This document shows positions 21,625-31,134 of a stretch of 64,000 nucleotides of DNA, in pieces. Every line of letters starts with the position of its first letter. Position 1 is the stretch's first letter. The notes below the pieces were generated by a model, which saw nothing but the letters and a program-made list of their open reading frames with translations, was not told where the DNA came from and ran no database searches. The stretch is from NCBI GenBank assembly GCA_002270565.1, contig NQMI01000025.1, positions 1 to 64,000 on the forward strand, read 5' to 3'. The stretch comes from Stenocarpella maydis (lineage: Eukaryota > Ascomycota > Sordariomycetes > Diaporthales > Diaporthaceae). The position numbers and the translations under genes are program-made.

Positions 21625-24037
21625 GTTCGGCTCGGTCGCCCGGCGTACGGCGTACGGTCTAAGCCACGCCTCGGGCGTAAAGCGTCTGAGTTATGCCATA
21701 TCCTCATTTTCTTCAATGTCGGATGAAAAGTGATTTGCCTCTACGCTTGAGTAACTGACCAACTATCAAATACACCTTCCACTTTGGGTGATTCCTTGTG
21801 CGTGAGCCTCCAGTTTGGACTACTCAACAAGTGGTCGGTCACGCAAGCAGAGAAACCAGATACATGTAGGCTAAATTACCCAGTTGAGTTGAATGACTCT
21901 CGAAGGCCATTTCTGCCGAACCATATAGTTGGAGAGTACGGTTGATGACATGGCCGGTCTTCAGGCACAAACACCGGCAGCAGTGGGAACATCGCTCAAG
22001 GGGATATGTGATAGCCTAACAGTCACGTGCCTGGAGAATGTATATGCAATGTATGTTAAGAGACAGGGAGGGTCAGTCAGTAGTACTACAGTGTCGATGA
22101 TAGGAAAGACTAGGCTTTGGGATAAACTCGTGGGCGACGGCACATGCCCAGTCAATGCTTACCGGCCCCCCAGATTGGTCAGAAGACCAAGGTTGGGAGT
22201 TCCAGTGCCAGGGTTTCGTGTCATAGATTATCAAGCACCTCCTCATTGTGGTTGTACAGCATGCAGACTGGCTCTCTTTCTCGATCCAAGGAGCCGGTTT
22301 GAAGTACATGATGAGTACTTGGGCTCGCCCCCCCCCCCGGCGCTGTCGAGGATGGGCTACGGCTTCCTCGCCAGGCCCAGCGGCTGGGCCTGTGCTGAGA
22401 TGGATGGGCAGCCTGAGATGGGTTTCAAGGTCACCCACGATCGCGTGAAGGCCCCAGGCCGAGGTATCACCGCCTAGGTTTCCCCGGGCGTGGTGGTGTT
22501 TGGGCACCGACGTGGGCTCGCCCTGGCGCCAGCGATATCCTCCCTCTTGTGAGAAGCACCAGGCTTTCAAACGTGAGCACGGATTTACAGCCTGACCAGC
22601 CGCCGAGGCCATGGCTGCCCAATTGTATGCGGCATTTTGGAATGGCGCGCTGGGTGGCGATGTTCAGTATCGACCCCATCACCACAAAGCAGACCGGACC
22701 GCGACGGGGTGAACCGATGGCTGCCGCGTCTACCAGGTTAGACCTCGGAGGACCCTTCACGCCGACAGGCCAGTCGTGGGCATCAACCGCCCGCCTGGCG
22801 GCCCAATATCTGAGCAAGCTCTGTGCGCCATCACCCTGTCGGCCAGGCTCAGCCTTGTTTATGTGTCCAGACGGCACGGCCCCCCCCCCCAGCGGCAGCA
22901 CGCAGGGCGGGCAGGAACACCACAACACAACCCTGGTGATGCATGATGATGGATGGGACGACCTGCTGTGGTTATGCCTCAGCAAGGCAGCGTGGAAACA
23001 GTCAGCAGCATGGTTCGTGTACCATGCAACTGGAAGCCTGCTAGTTCTCCTGGGCGACAGCCCTGTGGCTACTGATGATGCCGTCATGCCTATAGCACAG
23101 CGCTCTTGCAGAGACGACTAGCTGCTCTGGCTGTCAACCTTAATTCCAGGGAACAAGACACTCGCCTGCAGGGGGCTGCTCGGCTGCTCGGCTGCAGCCA
23201 CTCATGGTGCATTCCAGACTACCATGCCGGGCCTGCCAGGCCTGCCCAGCCCACCGAGAAGCTGAGCAAGACCCTGGAATAGCCTCCCTGCCCCTCTGGC
23301 CCGCCGCCTGGGTCTGCAGGCCAACGTCATCGCCTGATTCCAGGCCTGGCCCACTGCCCAACCACGCCCGCAGCCCACGGGACGATGGGCATCTCCCTCG
23401 TCTGCACACACGCATGTCGTGGTGGTGGTGGGGGGGGGGGCAGGGATCGTGTCGCAGCCTGGCATCCCAACACCACGGATGGGAGACGCCTTCGAATGCT
23501 TCTGTGCTTCCATGATGGGCCACGATTCCCTGTCGGAGATGGGCAGACCTGCCGAACCTTGGAAGAGCCTTGGGGGGGGGGGCGCTTAGCTTGTCGGCAC
23601 CCCCCAAGGCAGGGAGGCAAATGTCACCTCTGTCGCCCCAGGGCGCAGGTCTGGCCAAGTGATCATGGTCCCAGATGGGCTGTGTCATTTTTACGAGCGT
23701 CCGCATGCCGTGATGTCGACCCGCGTGGACTGCGCCATACAGCAGACATATACCCAACCTTGACCACCTCCCTGGCTTCCAGGCTGAATCCCTGCGTCTT
23801 GTTTTTACATGTTGCCAGTTTCAAACCTCCCAGCGCGCCCGGATTCAGACCCTTTCTCTCGGCCCGCCATCCATCTCTCACCACATCTGCGGCCGCCTCA
23901 CATCTGGCGACTGTCCCGCGGCCCCAAGATCCCTCTCAAAACCTGGTTCCAGCACATCATATCGCATCGCCCTCATCAGGCCCAGGCTCCTCGTCAGACA
24001 TAATTAAGCTTTGTCGCTGGGCCCCCAGAATCCACCA
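21625..24037. other. Gene-poor stretch with several G/C homopolymer runs
   Basis: About 2.4 kb without a recognisable gene. Runs of 11 C or G occur at 22328-22338, 22880-22890, 23430-23440 and 23572-23582. Open frames of up to 206 aa on both strands (22467-23757) overlap each other and contain only Pro/Ala/Arg-rich text with no conserved features. I treat them as chance frames in GC-rich DNA. Confidence 0.4.
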
Positions 24038-24046
24038 TATAAATAG
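24038..24046 (+). promoter_or_regulatory. TATA-like box upstream of Pro/Ser-rich gene
   Basis: TATAAATAG in a GC-normal context, 315 bp before the ATG at 24353. The intervening sequence is pyrimidine-rich like a fungal 5' leader. Confidence 0.45.
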
Positions 24047-24352
24047 CAGCTTGTTTCACGGCCGCACACGGTACCCGCAAATCCACCGCTGCATTGACCA
24101 GAAATATACCACATACGCTCGCTTGCGCACCCCCGGATCAGACGACGATACATGCCTCAGCCGCGCCGCATAGCCTCTCGACGCCGTTAGGTATTCTTAT
24201 AGTCACAAGCAGCAGCAGCAGCAGTCTCGTGGGCTACATCTCACCAGTCAGTGTGCCCTTTTTTCCCTTCTTCTTCTCATCTCCTCTGCTCGCCTGTCAG
24301 TCTGCGTTCTCAACCTCCACTACTCGGTCTGCACACATACATTTCTACAGCC

Positions 24353-24813
24353 ATGTACTTCTACGTGCCAGTCATGGGTATTGACCTCTCCCATCAACAC
24401 ACACTTGCACATGCTCCTCTCGTTAAGAGACGCCACGGCTCAACGCTCCTTTTAGAGGACGTCGTTACTAACTAAGCTTCACATGTAGTGCCTATAAAGG
24501 AGAAGAGGTACAAGAAGAAGGTGGTCTACCTCGAGCCGCCCACCCCGGCCAGCGTGACCGTGCGGAGGAGGATCACCACAGTCGTACCCGCGCCGGCTCC
24601 TCCGCCTCCGCCCCCGGTCATCGAGCAGCCGGCGCCACCACCGCCACCTGTGCTTGCTCTGCCCCCACCGCCGCCACCACCGCCACCGGTTTTTGAGAGG
24701 CCGCCGCCGCCCGTCTTCTTGCAGCCACCTCCGCCGCCATCCTCGTACCGGGACGAGATCGACGTGATCGCCGTGGACGTCGAGCCCTCGGAGACGTCCA
24801 AGTCGTCCAGGAG

Positions 24814-24855
<42 letters not shown>

Positions 24856-25132
24856 CAGCTCATCCTCCAGGTCGTCCAAGAAGACGAGCCGCAGCCGCAG
24901 CCACAGCCGCAGCCACTATGACGAGCGGGAGAGGGAGCTCATCATCGAGCGGGACAGGTTCGTGCCTGTCCCCGTGAGGCGAGAGTACGAGACATACCGA
25001 TACGTCGAGGGCCCGCCGCAGAGGAAGTACCTCCCTGCGCCTCCGCCGCCGAGGAGGATCGAGGAGGACAGGGAGAAGATCACCATCAACATCGAGGATC
25101 GGAGGAGGGCTAGGGACTACCATTACCGGTGA
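24353..25132 (+). CDS. Pro-rich / Ser-Arg-rich protein of unknown function
   Basis: Model: exon 1 24353-24377 (MYFYVPVM), a 111-bp intron (GTATTG...ACATGTAG with a perfect TTACTAAC branch site), then exon 2 24489-25132; 222 aa. No ATG begins the second exon, so the tiny first exon is needed. Layout: a short hydrophobic start, a basic KEKRYKKK stretch, a Pro-rich segment (about 42-100, repeated PPPPP runs that could bind SH3/WW/profilin partners), a run of about 25 Ser/Arg residues (about 110-140), then charged Arg/Glu sequence with a YxYVEGPPQRKYLP motif. There is no enzymatic domain. I do not recognise the family; the Ser run is encoded by TCC/TCG repeats. Confidence 0.7.
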
Positions 25133-25657
25133 TCGACTGTGATCGGTGCCACAGAGCACTCGGTGGGCCAGGATGAGCTTCCACCTGACGTCCAGTCCCA
25201 GGTGCTGGACTTCTTTTCTTTGGGCACCACTGTGAGAGCAGTGGCTTCCTTCTTTTTTTTTCTTCGCATCTGAGGACTATTGGCATCTTTTTGGTTGAAC
25301 TGGGCCATGGGCTTTCCTGAGCTTTGTGTATATAGTTTCCTCACAGGTCTTCCCACTGGACCTGGTCGGGGTAGCTCTTTGTCAATCTTGGCAAGAGCGG
25401 GATGACAGCGAGGTTTTTAGAACTCCCGAGGGATCAGTTTGGAGGGGGGGGGTTGGTCTTTATAGCTCCGATGATATCCTGGCTTGTGTGAACGTCCTGG
25501 AGGGCTCTACAGCACAATTTCTACATATTCAATTCTCACTTTGCCCTATGCCTTTTGATTCCTAGAGCTATGTGGCTGGCCAGGGACGGCTCCCGAGGTG
25601 GGCCTGCCTCGCTCTCGCTGCAGGATATCACGGTGCTCAGCGGTTGCATCCCAACGA
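25133..25657. other. Convergent intergenic region
   Basis: Between two 3' ends. Contains a T-run at about 25252-25262 and nine G at 25444-25452. No gene is seen. Confidence 0.5.
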
Positions 25658-26543
25658 CTAGTCCTTCGCCAGCAGCTTCTTCAAGCTCTCCTCGTTGTCA
25701 TATTTGGCCAGCAGCCGCGCCTTCAGTTCCTCAACCTCCTTGCCCTGGCTCGCATGGACGCCGTCCAGCATAGCCTTGGCCGGGCCGATGAGATGGGCGT
25801 CGCTCAAGCCCACTGCATCAAGACACGGTTAGCAAATTAAGAAAGAAAGAAGAGAGAGAAAAAAAAGAAAAGAAAAAAAAAAACAACCAGGAAAAACCAT
25901 GTCTCGCATGCAAAGCCGGGGGAGAGGCAACATGAACAAATCAAAATAGACCCAACCCACTGATCACGGCCATCAGCAGCACGCTGTCCCCCATGCCCTC
26001 GAGCTCGCCGTCCCCGGCGAGACCGTCGAGGACCATCAGCAGCCTCTCAAAGTCGGCGTCCCCCGGCTCGAGCACCACCCGGAGCACCGCGTCCGCCCCG
26101 CCGCCCACGACGTACTTGTGGTACACGCCGGGCGCGACGGTCGGGGCGGCGCCCCCGGCGCGGCCGGGCCCGAGCTCCCGTGCGGACCGGTCCAGGAGGT
26201 CCGCGTCCGCGTCCGCGCCGTCCGCGGCCGGGGCCTGCGCCGACGAGTAGACGGTGAGGGAGCCCTCGAGGAGGTCAAAGGTCTCGGCGAAGCCTGGTTC
26301 GTGGGTTTGATCGGGTGTCAGCGGGCGTCGTATCACCCCCCCTCCCCTTTCTTCCCCCCTCTGGTTTCGAGAGCTTGTATTCCTGTAAGGGGGGGATTTC
26401 TTATACTGACGAGTGTGGTAGTGCGGCGGGACGGTTGTGCCAGGCGTCATGTGCTCGACAAAGACGGTGCGCGCGCCCCCGTTCTGCGTGACCGACTCCT
26501 CCAGGCGGAAGCGCCTCTGGTTGAAGCGTCGCTCGGCAGACAT
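25658..26543 (-). CDS. Cupin-2 fold protein
   Basis: Model: exons 26543-26411, 26293-25961 and 25812-25658; 206 aa. Introns are 117 bp (GTCAGT...CCAG) and 148 bp (GTGGGT...ATGCAG). Splice 1 joins PPHYHT to RFAETFDLLEG, rebuilding cupin motif 1 with His41, His43 and Glu48. Motif 2 is APGVYHKYVV with His103. Splice 2 restores a conserved helical C-terminus (MGLSDAHLIGPAKAMLDG...LAKYDNEESLKKLLAKD) that the unspliced frame replaces with a stop. An acidic Ala/Asp insert lies at 63-80. There is no signal peptide; the metal and substrate are unknown. Intron 2 contains an A/purine-rich tract (about 25840-25885). Confidence 0.82.
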
Positions 26544-27600
26544 TGTGTGACTTCTGGTGGTCTTTCTTCTTGTTCTATTTGTACAAGACTACGCTTTACC
26601 CAAAGGACTGGGCAGACCTGAGGTTTCGGCACGCCCAGGACGGGATCGCCAGGTGGCTGCACGTCCTCTTTATACACTTGACAGCTCTCGCCTTGTATCG
26701 AGACCCCGCTGGACAGGCAGCATTGGCAGCAGGCGGCTCCGTGGCCCCGTTAGAACTTGCTATGTTGACGACGTCTGACGATCCCAGGTCAGGTTTTAGC
26801 AGTGCGCACCCCTCGCGGCAAACCCACGTTTCTGGGGAGCAGTAGTCGCTTCCTTCTGGCGGCGCCCTACCGCTTTAGGAAAACAATCTCAACATGGCTA
26901 GCAGGGGAGTCGGTGGAGCCGCTCGCCCCGATCTCTACGGACGGGGCCTGCGCCGGGCTTGGGTGGATATGGGCTGTCGTGGGAACACCACCGGCAACGC
27001 GAGCCGGCTTACACCTGAGCCCATTGCTCCCCCGTGGTCTGATAGAGGACATCCCATGGTCTAAAGCCATGGGGCAACTGCCAAGGTACCACACTATATG
27101 TGCAGTATACCAAGGGAGGCGGAGCAAAGGCAACGAGTCAGTTTACGCCTGGTTTGGCCCTCGAGGCACCTTGTTTCAAGCTATTAATGTTTGCCCTGTC
27201 GTTGCATACCTCGTTGTCTTTGATAGGGCCGATGCCAGATGTGAGGCACATGCTCATAAGCCAGTGTCCAAAATCTTGGCAGAAAAACAAAAATCCGGGC
27301 TGGAGATGGACCAGGCACAAGTACGACAACACAGTGTGGCCGCAGGCGGCACGATCTCCTTGTGGAGATGCTCCACGGCCATGCACGAACAAGCACCAAC
27401 ATCCCGCAGGTGTGGACATGGTTACGGAAGCCTGACAGTGAGAGGCGACAACAGGCCTCTGGACCATGAGCACCTGCCGTGAGCAGGACCCCGGGTCCAT
27501 TCGGCGTGGCAACGAGATTGTGCGTCGGACTTTGTTCTTCCTTGGGGTGAGTTTCGGGACATACGTGACGCAACAACCCCCCTGATGCGAGCGTGGTCAT
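26544..27600. other. Intergenic region, 5' side of cupin gene
   Basis: Promoter side of the second cupin gene and 3' side of the MFS gene. The 226-aa plus frame at 26802-27482 and its mirror frames have no recognisable content. No repeat is seen. Confidence 0.4.
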
Positions 27601-29220
27601 CTAGTCGAGCCTCATGGCGTCCCGCTCGTCAAGGGTGGTGCCTGCTCCACGACAAATCAGCCGTCCTCCATCCGTCTCCCCTGCGTCGTCTTGTCGCGCC
27701 CCCTGCCCCGAGGCAGGCTTGCTGCCGGGCTCGGGCATGAACCTCGCGGCGGCCGTGAGCCCCAGCGCGATGGCCAGCATCAGGATCCAGATGGCATAGC
27801 CGCCCAGCCACTGCGTCCTGGCCCCCAGCGCGAACAGGCTCGTGAAGGCGGCCGGCGCAAAGGCGCGCATGGCGGACGTCCCCGTCAGCGCGAGCGCGTT
27901 GAGCGTGCCCAGGACCGCGGGGCTCGGGGACACGTCGTTGAGCGCGAGCTGGATGGCCGTGAAGCTCATGCTGACGCCGCTCCCCAGCGCCAGGAGCGGC
28001 GGGGCCGACACCCAGAAGGCCCTGTCGTGGCCGTCCCTCAGGACGGCGTTGCCCAGCGGGCAGATGGCAAAGAAGAAGGGGTAGGCGACGGCACAGGCGC
28101 GGAGGACCCTGTTGGTGCCCCAGCTGCGCTGGAGGGCCGGGAAGACCAGCAGGAGCCAGGACGCCTGCGCGACGCCGTTGACGGCCAGCATGAGCGACAT
28201 CTGCAGCGAGCTGAAGCCGAACCCGCCGAGCCTGACCGGCGTGAACCAAAAGACGGGCAGGATGGCTGTATACGCGAGGGCCAGCAGCATAATGTGGCCG
28301 TAGACGTACAGAACCATGCCGACACCTGGAGCCCTGATGATGTCCAGGATGCCTAGGCCTTGTACCCTGGGCTTGACTGTTCCATCCTCCGAGGCGGGTT
28401 CCTTCTTGAGCGTCTCGTCGATGAGGATGGCGCTCGTAAAGACAGACACGAGGCCTAGCAGCCCGATTGCCAGGCTGGAAAGGGCATAGGGATATTCGTG
28501 GAGGAACCTGACGTGTCCAAACACTCCAGGATACTGGTGGGCCGGGTCTGCCAGGGCGCCGCCCAGGAGAGGCCCAATGAAGATGCCCAGATTCCCGGAG
28601 AAGGCGAACCAGCTGAAGATCACGGCCTGGGTGTGAGGGTTGCTATGCTCAGCCAGCATCGCCCGCATGGTAACGACTGTGCCCCCAAAGACACCAGCCA
28701 CGCACCTGAACACGATCATCTCCCAGATGGTCTTGGAGAAGCCAAACAGGGACGTCGCGATCGTGACCCCGGCCAGGCTGAAGACGAGCACGGGCTTCCG
28801 CCCGAGCCTGTCCGAGGCTTCCCCCCAGAAGATCATGAAGACGGCCTGGGTGAGCGAGAACAGCGACTCTATCAGCCCGCTGTAGAAGCCCACGTCGGCG
28901 GCGTCCAGGTTGCCGTTCTCCAGCACCATCTGGTTGACGTACGTGATGATGGAGAAGAAGGCCATCGGCTCCACCAGGCGGGCGAAGCATATCCAGAAGA
29001 CCTGCCATTTTGCAAAGCTCTTGCCGTCGTCCTCGCCCGGCACCCCAGCCGCGTCCTCTGGGGAGGTGCCCGCGCCGGAACCGCGCAGCGTCGTGGCCTC
29101 GGACACTGCTGGGTCTGCCGTTGGCGCGATATCGCCCGCCGCGAGAAGCGGTGTCTGCTCTGTGGCTGCGCTGCCTGCGCCATTGCTGTCTGAGCCACTC
29201 GGGCGCCCGTTCCGGGTCAT
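27601..29220 (-). CDS. Major facilitator superfamily transporter (DHA1-like)
   Basis: Intronless 539-aa membrane transporter, likely exporting or importing small molecules across plasma or vacuolar membrane; substrate unknown. Residues 1-70 are a polar cytoplasmic N-tail including TEQTPLLA, a vacuolar-type dileucine-like signal. Twelve hydrophobic spans follow. MFS motif A is at 133-143 (GEASDRLGRKP) in the loop between TM2 and TM3. VFRCVAGVFGG near TM4 and SWFAFSGNLGIFIGPLLGG (TM5, antiporter-type motif C region) fit the drug:H+ antiporter-1 fold. The central loop carries DETLKKEP. It resembles the fungal YCR023C/ZRT-neighbour type of MFS. The flanks give no cluster context. Confidence 0.88.
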   Translation of the reverse strand: MTRNGRPSGSDSNGAGSAATEQTPLLAAGDIAPTADPAVSEATTLRGSGAGTSPEDAAGVPGEDDGKSFAKWQVFWICFARLVEPMAFFSIITYVNQMVLENGNLDAADVGFYSGLIESLFSLTQAVFMIFWGEASDRLGRKPVLVFSLAGVTIATSLFGFSKTIWEMIVFRCVAGVFGGTVVTMRAMLAEHSNPHTQAVIFSWFAFSGNLGIFIGPLLGGALADPAHQYPGVFGHVRFLHEYPYALSSLAIGLLGLVSVFTSAILIDETLKKEPASEDGTVKPRVQGLGILDIIRAPGVGMVLYVYGHIMLLALAYTAILPVFWFTPVRLGGFGFSSLQMSLMLAVNGVAQASWLLLVFPALQRSWGTNRVLRACAVAYPFFFAICPLGNAVLRDGHDRAFWVSAPPLLALGSGVSMSFTAIQLALNDVSPSPAVLGTLNALALTGTSAMRAFAPAAFTSLFALGARTQWLGGYAIWILMLAIALGLTAAARFMPEPGSKPASGQGARQDDAGETDGGRLICRGAGTTLDERDAMRLD

Positions 29221-30003
29221 GGCTCCGGACGCTGGCCAGGGATTCTATGAAATAGGGTGTAGAAGCGCGAGGGTTGCCACATGAGTCGGCCCAGGGCACC
29301 GAAGGGAATAATTGGTAGACGTTGTTGAGAAAGTGTGAGACGGTCAGTCCATCCAAGCTGAGACTGCCGCGCCCTTCTCTTCCGTCAAGAAATCAGCTCA
29401 AGGGTTGGGGAGGGGCGGGAGTCGTTGGATTGTATTGCAGGATCAAAAGAAATTGAAGCAAATAAGCACTTGTCTTCGGCCGCATGGGTGTCGATGATGG
29501 AGGGAATTATGGGGCCAGTGGTGAAATCCAGGCACCGCTGCGGCTTGCGCTGCCTTCCCCTTCCGGCCAAGCTCGCCGTCGTATTGGCTGCAGCCGTGCA
29601 GAAATGTCGCCAGCCAGGCTGCCAGGCCGACCTACAGGGCGTCGGAGCACGACACCGTCGAGAGCGGGCGACTAGGCGACTCAGAACGGCCCAACTGGAA
29701 CTGGACCGACTGTGCGCAGACTGAACATGGCGCACAAACCCGTCGCCCACCATCTACACGCCGGGGTCAAATACAGTCACCACTGTGTACGCGCGAATCG
29801 ATCGTCCCGGCCAAGAAGGGAGGGGGGGGGGCTGACTCAAAAGTCAAAAAATTGTTAACTCTTCGGCGAGTTATTAGTCCTCCGTGCGGCCCAGACCTGC
29901 CTCGGGAGATCCACCACGGAAACCCCCGCTGATGGTCTTCTGGCCTCTATCTGGAACATGCAAAGACATCGCTCAGCTATCGCAGCAGGTTTGGCCGGGC
30001 CTC
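29221..30003. other. Intergenic / promoter of MFS gene
   Basis: Promoter region of the MFS gene and 3' region of the 2EXR gene. Holds ten G at 29822-29831. Open frames on both strands (29385-29753) are unrecognisable. Confidence 0.45.
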
Positions 30004-31134
30004 TCAGCTCCGCGGGGAGGCCGGTAATGTATACCGCCAGACCAGACTCGCCGTCTCCATGACGGGCAGCTTCAGCCGTTCCGTCGATGCCAGTCTGCCT
30101 CGTCTCCTGCACAGTCTCTGCGGCTCCTCGTCGTCCAGAGCCCGGCCTCTTTTCTTGCAACACTCTTGCCGAGACGGGCCCTCGCCACGCGACTCCTCTA
30201 CAGCCGTTTCCGCGGCTCGGGTCCAGTCCATTCTGAACCGCCTCAGGTCCGCCATTGTGCAGGACCATGGCCCGCGATACCACCTCGTCTCTCCCTCATT
30301 TGGCTTTTGCGCTTGCAGATCCTCATCTGGGCCCGGCGGGTAGTACCTGAGCTCGTTGACATGCGGCCTCGTGGGCTTTTCTTGTGTCCAGGGCATAGTG
30401 CAAGAGATCGGTCCAGCGCGCCTGGTCCTGTCGCTTTCGTTGTTGTCGCGGCTGTCTCGAGGGACACTCGCATTCTTGCTGAAGATATCCCTTGCTCGTG
30501 GCGGCTTCGTTCCCGCCAGATAGAACGTCGCGTTCTGGCTCAAGTGTCCATCCCATGCAGCATCCGCCCGCGGCAACTCTGTCACCTCATACTGCGCTTC
30601 CTGGTAGAGAACAAATATCACCCTCTCCAGCTTGGGAAACATAGACAGGCGTTGCAGAAACCTTGACATGCTGTTTTTGGTCTGCGCTTTTGGTGCCTCC
30701 CGTCCCAATGATGGGTGCCAAATCCTGCCAGGGCTCGCGCTGTACGAGGTCCCGAAAGCAATACTGTGGATGCCATCGCGGATCCGGTTGATCTTACTCA
30801 TAAAGAGCAGCGTACGGTGGAGGTCTCTCTCGAGAAGGCAGGATTCGAGGAGGAGAATGTCCCGTGACAGGTCGACGTATTTGGTCGTTGAGCTGAGGGT
30901 CAGAGGCCTGTAGTGATACAGGATGATGGAGCGAGATTCTCGGCACACAGCCGAAGCCGCAGGCGGCCGCTCAGTGCTTTCATTTGCAAAGCGCAAGCCC
31001 TGCCTCGCTGGAGTCTTCTGGTGAGTTGATGCGGGATAGATGTCGAGCACTCGCGGCTCCGGGAGGGTGAGCTCCCAGATGGAATTGCGGACCTCTGGGG
31101 GTAGCTGGCTGAATTTGTGGAATCCCGTGGCCAT
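30004..31134 (-). CDS. 2EXR-domain fungal protein
   Basis: Single-exon protein of 376 aa starting at MATGFHKFSQLPPEVRNSIW. The opening LPPEVRNSIWELTLPEPRV is the 2EXR domain signature (F..F..LP.EIR..IW...), followed by the usual AVCRESR segment near residues 60-70 and a WHPSLG-type block. This large ascomycete family has no established biochemical role. I chose the Met at 31134 because the signature normally begins within a few residues of the N-terminus; the frame extends 46 codons upstream with no family content. The last about 130 residues are Arg/Glu-rich and less conserved-looking; a 3' intron cannot be excluded. Confidence 0.75.
   Translation of the reverse strand: MATGFHKFSQLPPEVRNSIWELTLPEPRVLDIYPASTHQKTPARQGLRFANESTERPPAASAVCRESRSIILYHYRPLTLSSTTKYVDLSRDILLLESCLLERDLHRTLLFMSKINRIRDGIHSIAFGTSYSASPGRIWHPSLGREAPKAQTKNSMSRFLQRLSMFPKLERVIFVLYQEAQYEVTELPRADAAWDGHLSQNATFYLAGTKPPRARDIFSKNASVPRDSRDNNESDRTRRAGPISCTMPWTQEKPTRPHVNELRYYPPGPDEDLQAQKPNEGETRWYRGPWSCTMADLRRFRMDWTRAAETAVEESRGEGPSRQECCKKRGRALDDEEPQRLCRRRGRLASTERLKLPVMETASLVWRYTLPASPRS

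Noticed and set aside
22467..23757. Overlapping 190-262-aa frames on both strands
   Set aside because: They overlap one another in several registers, contain homopolymer-run artefacts and show no family or splice logic.
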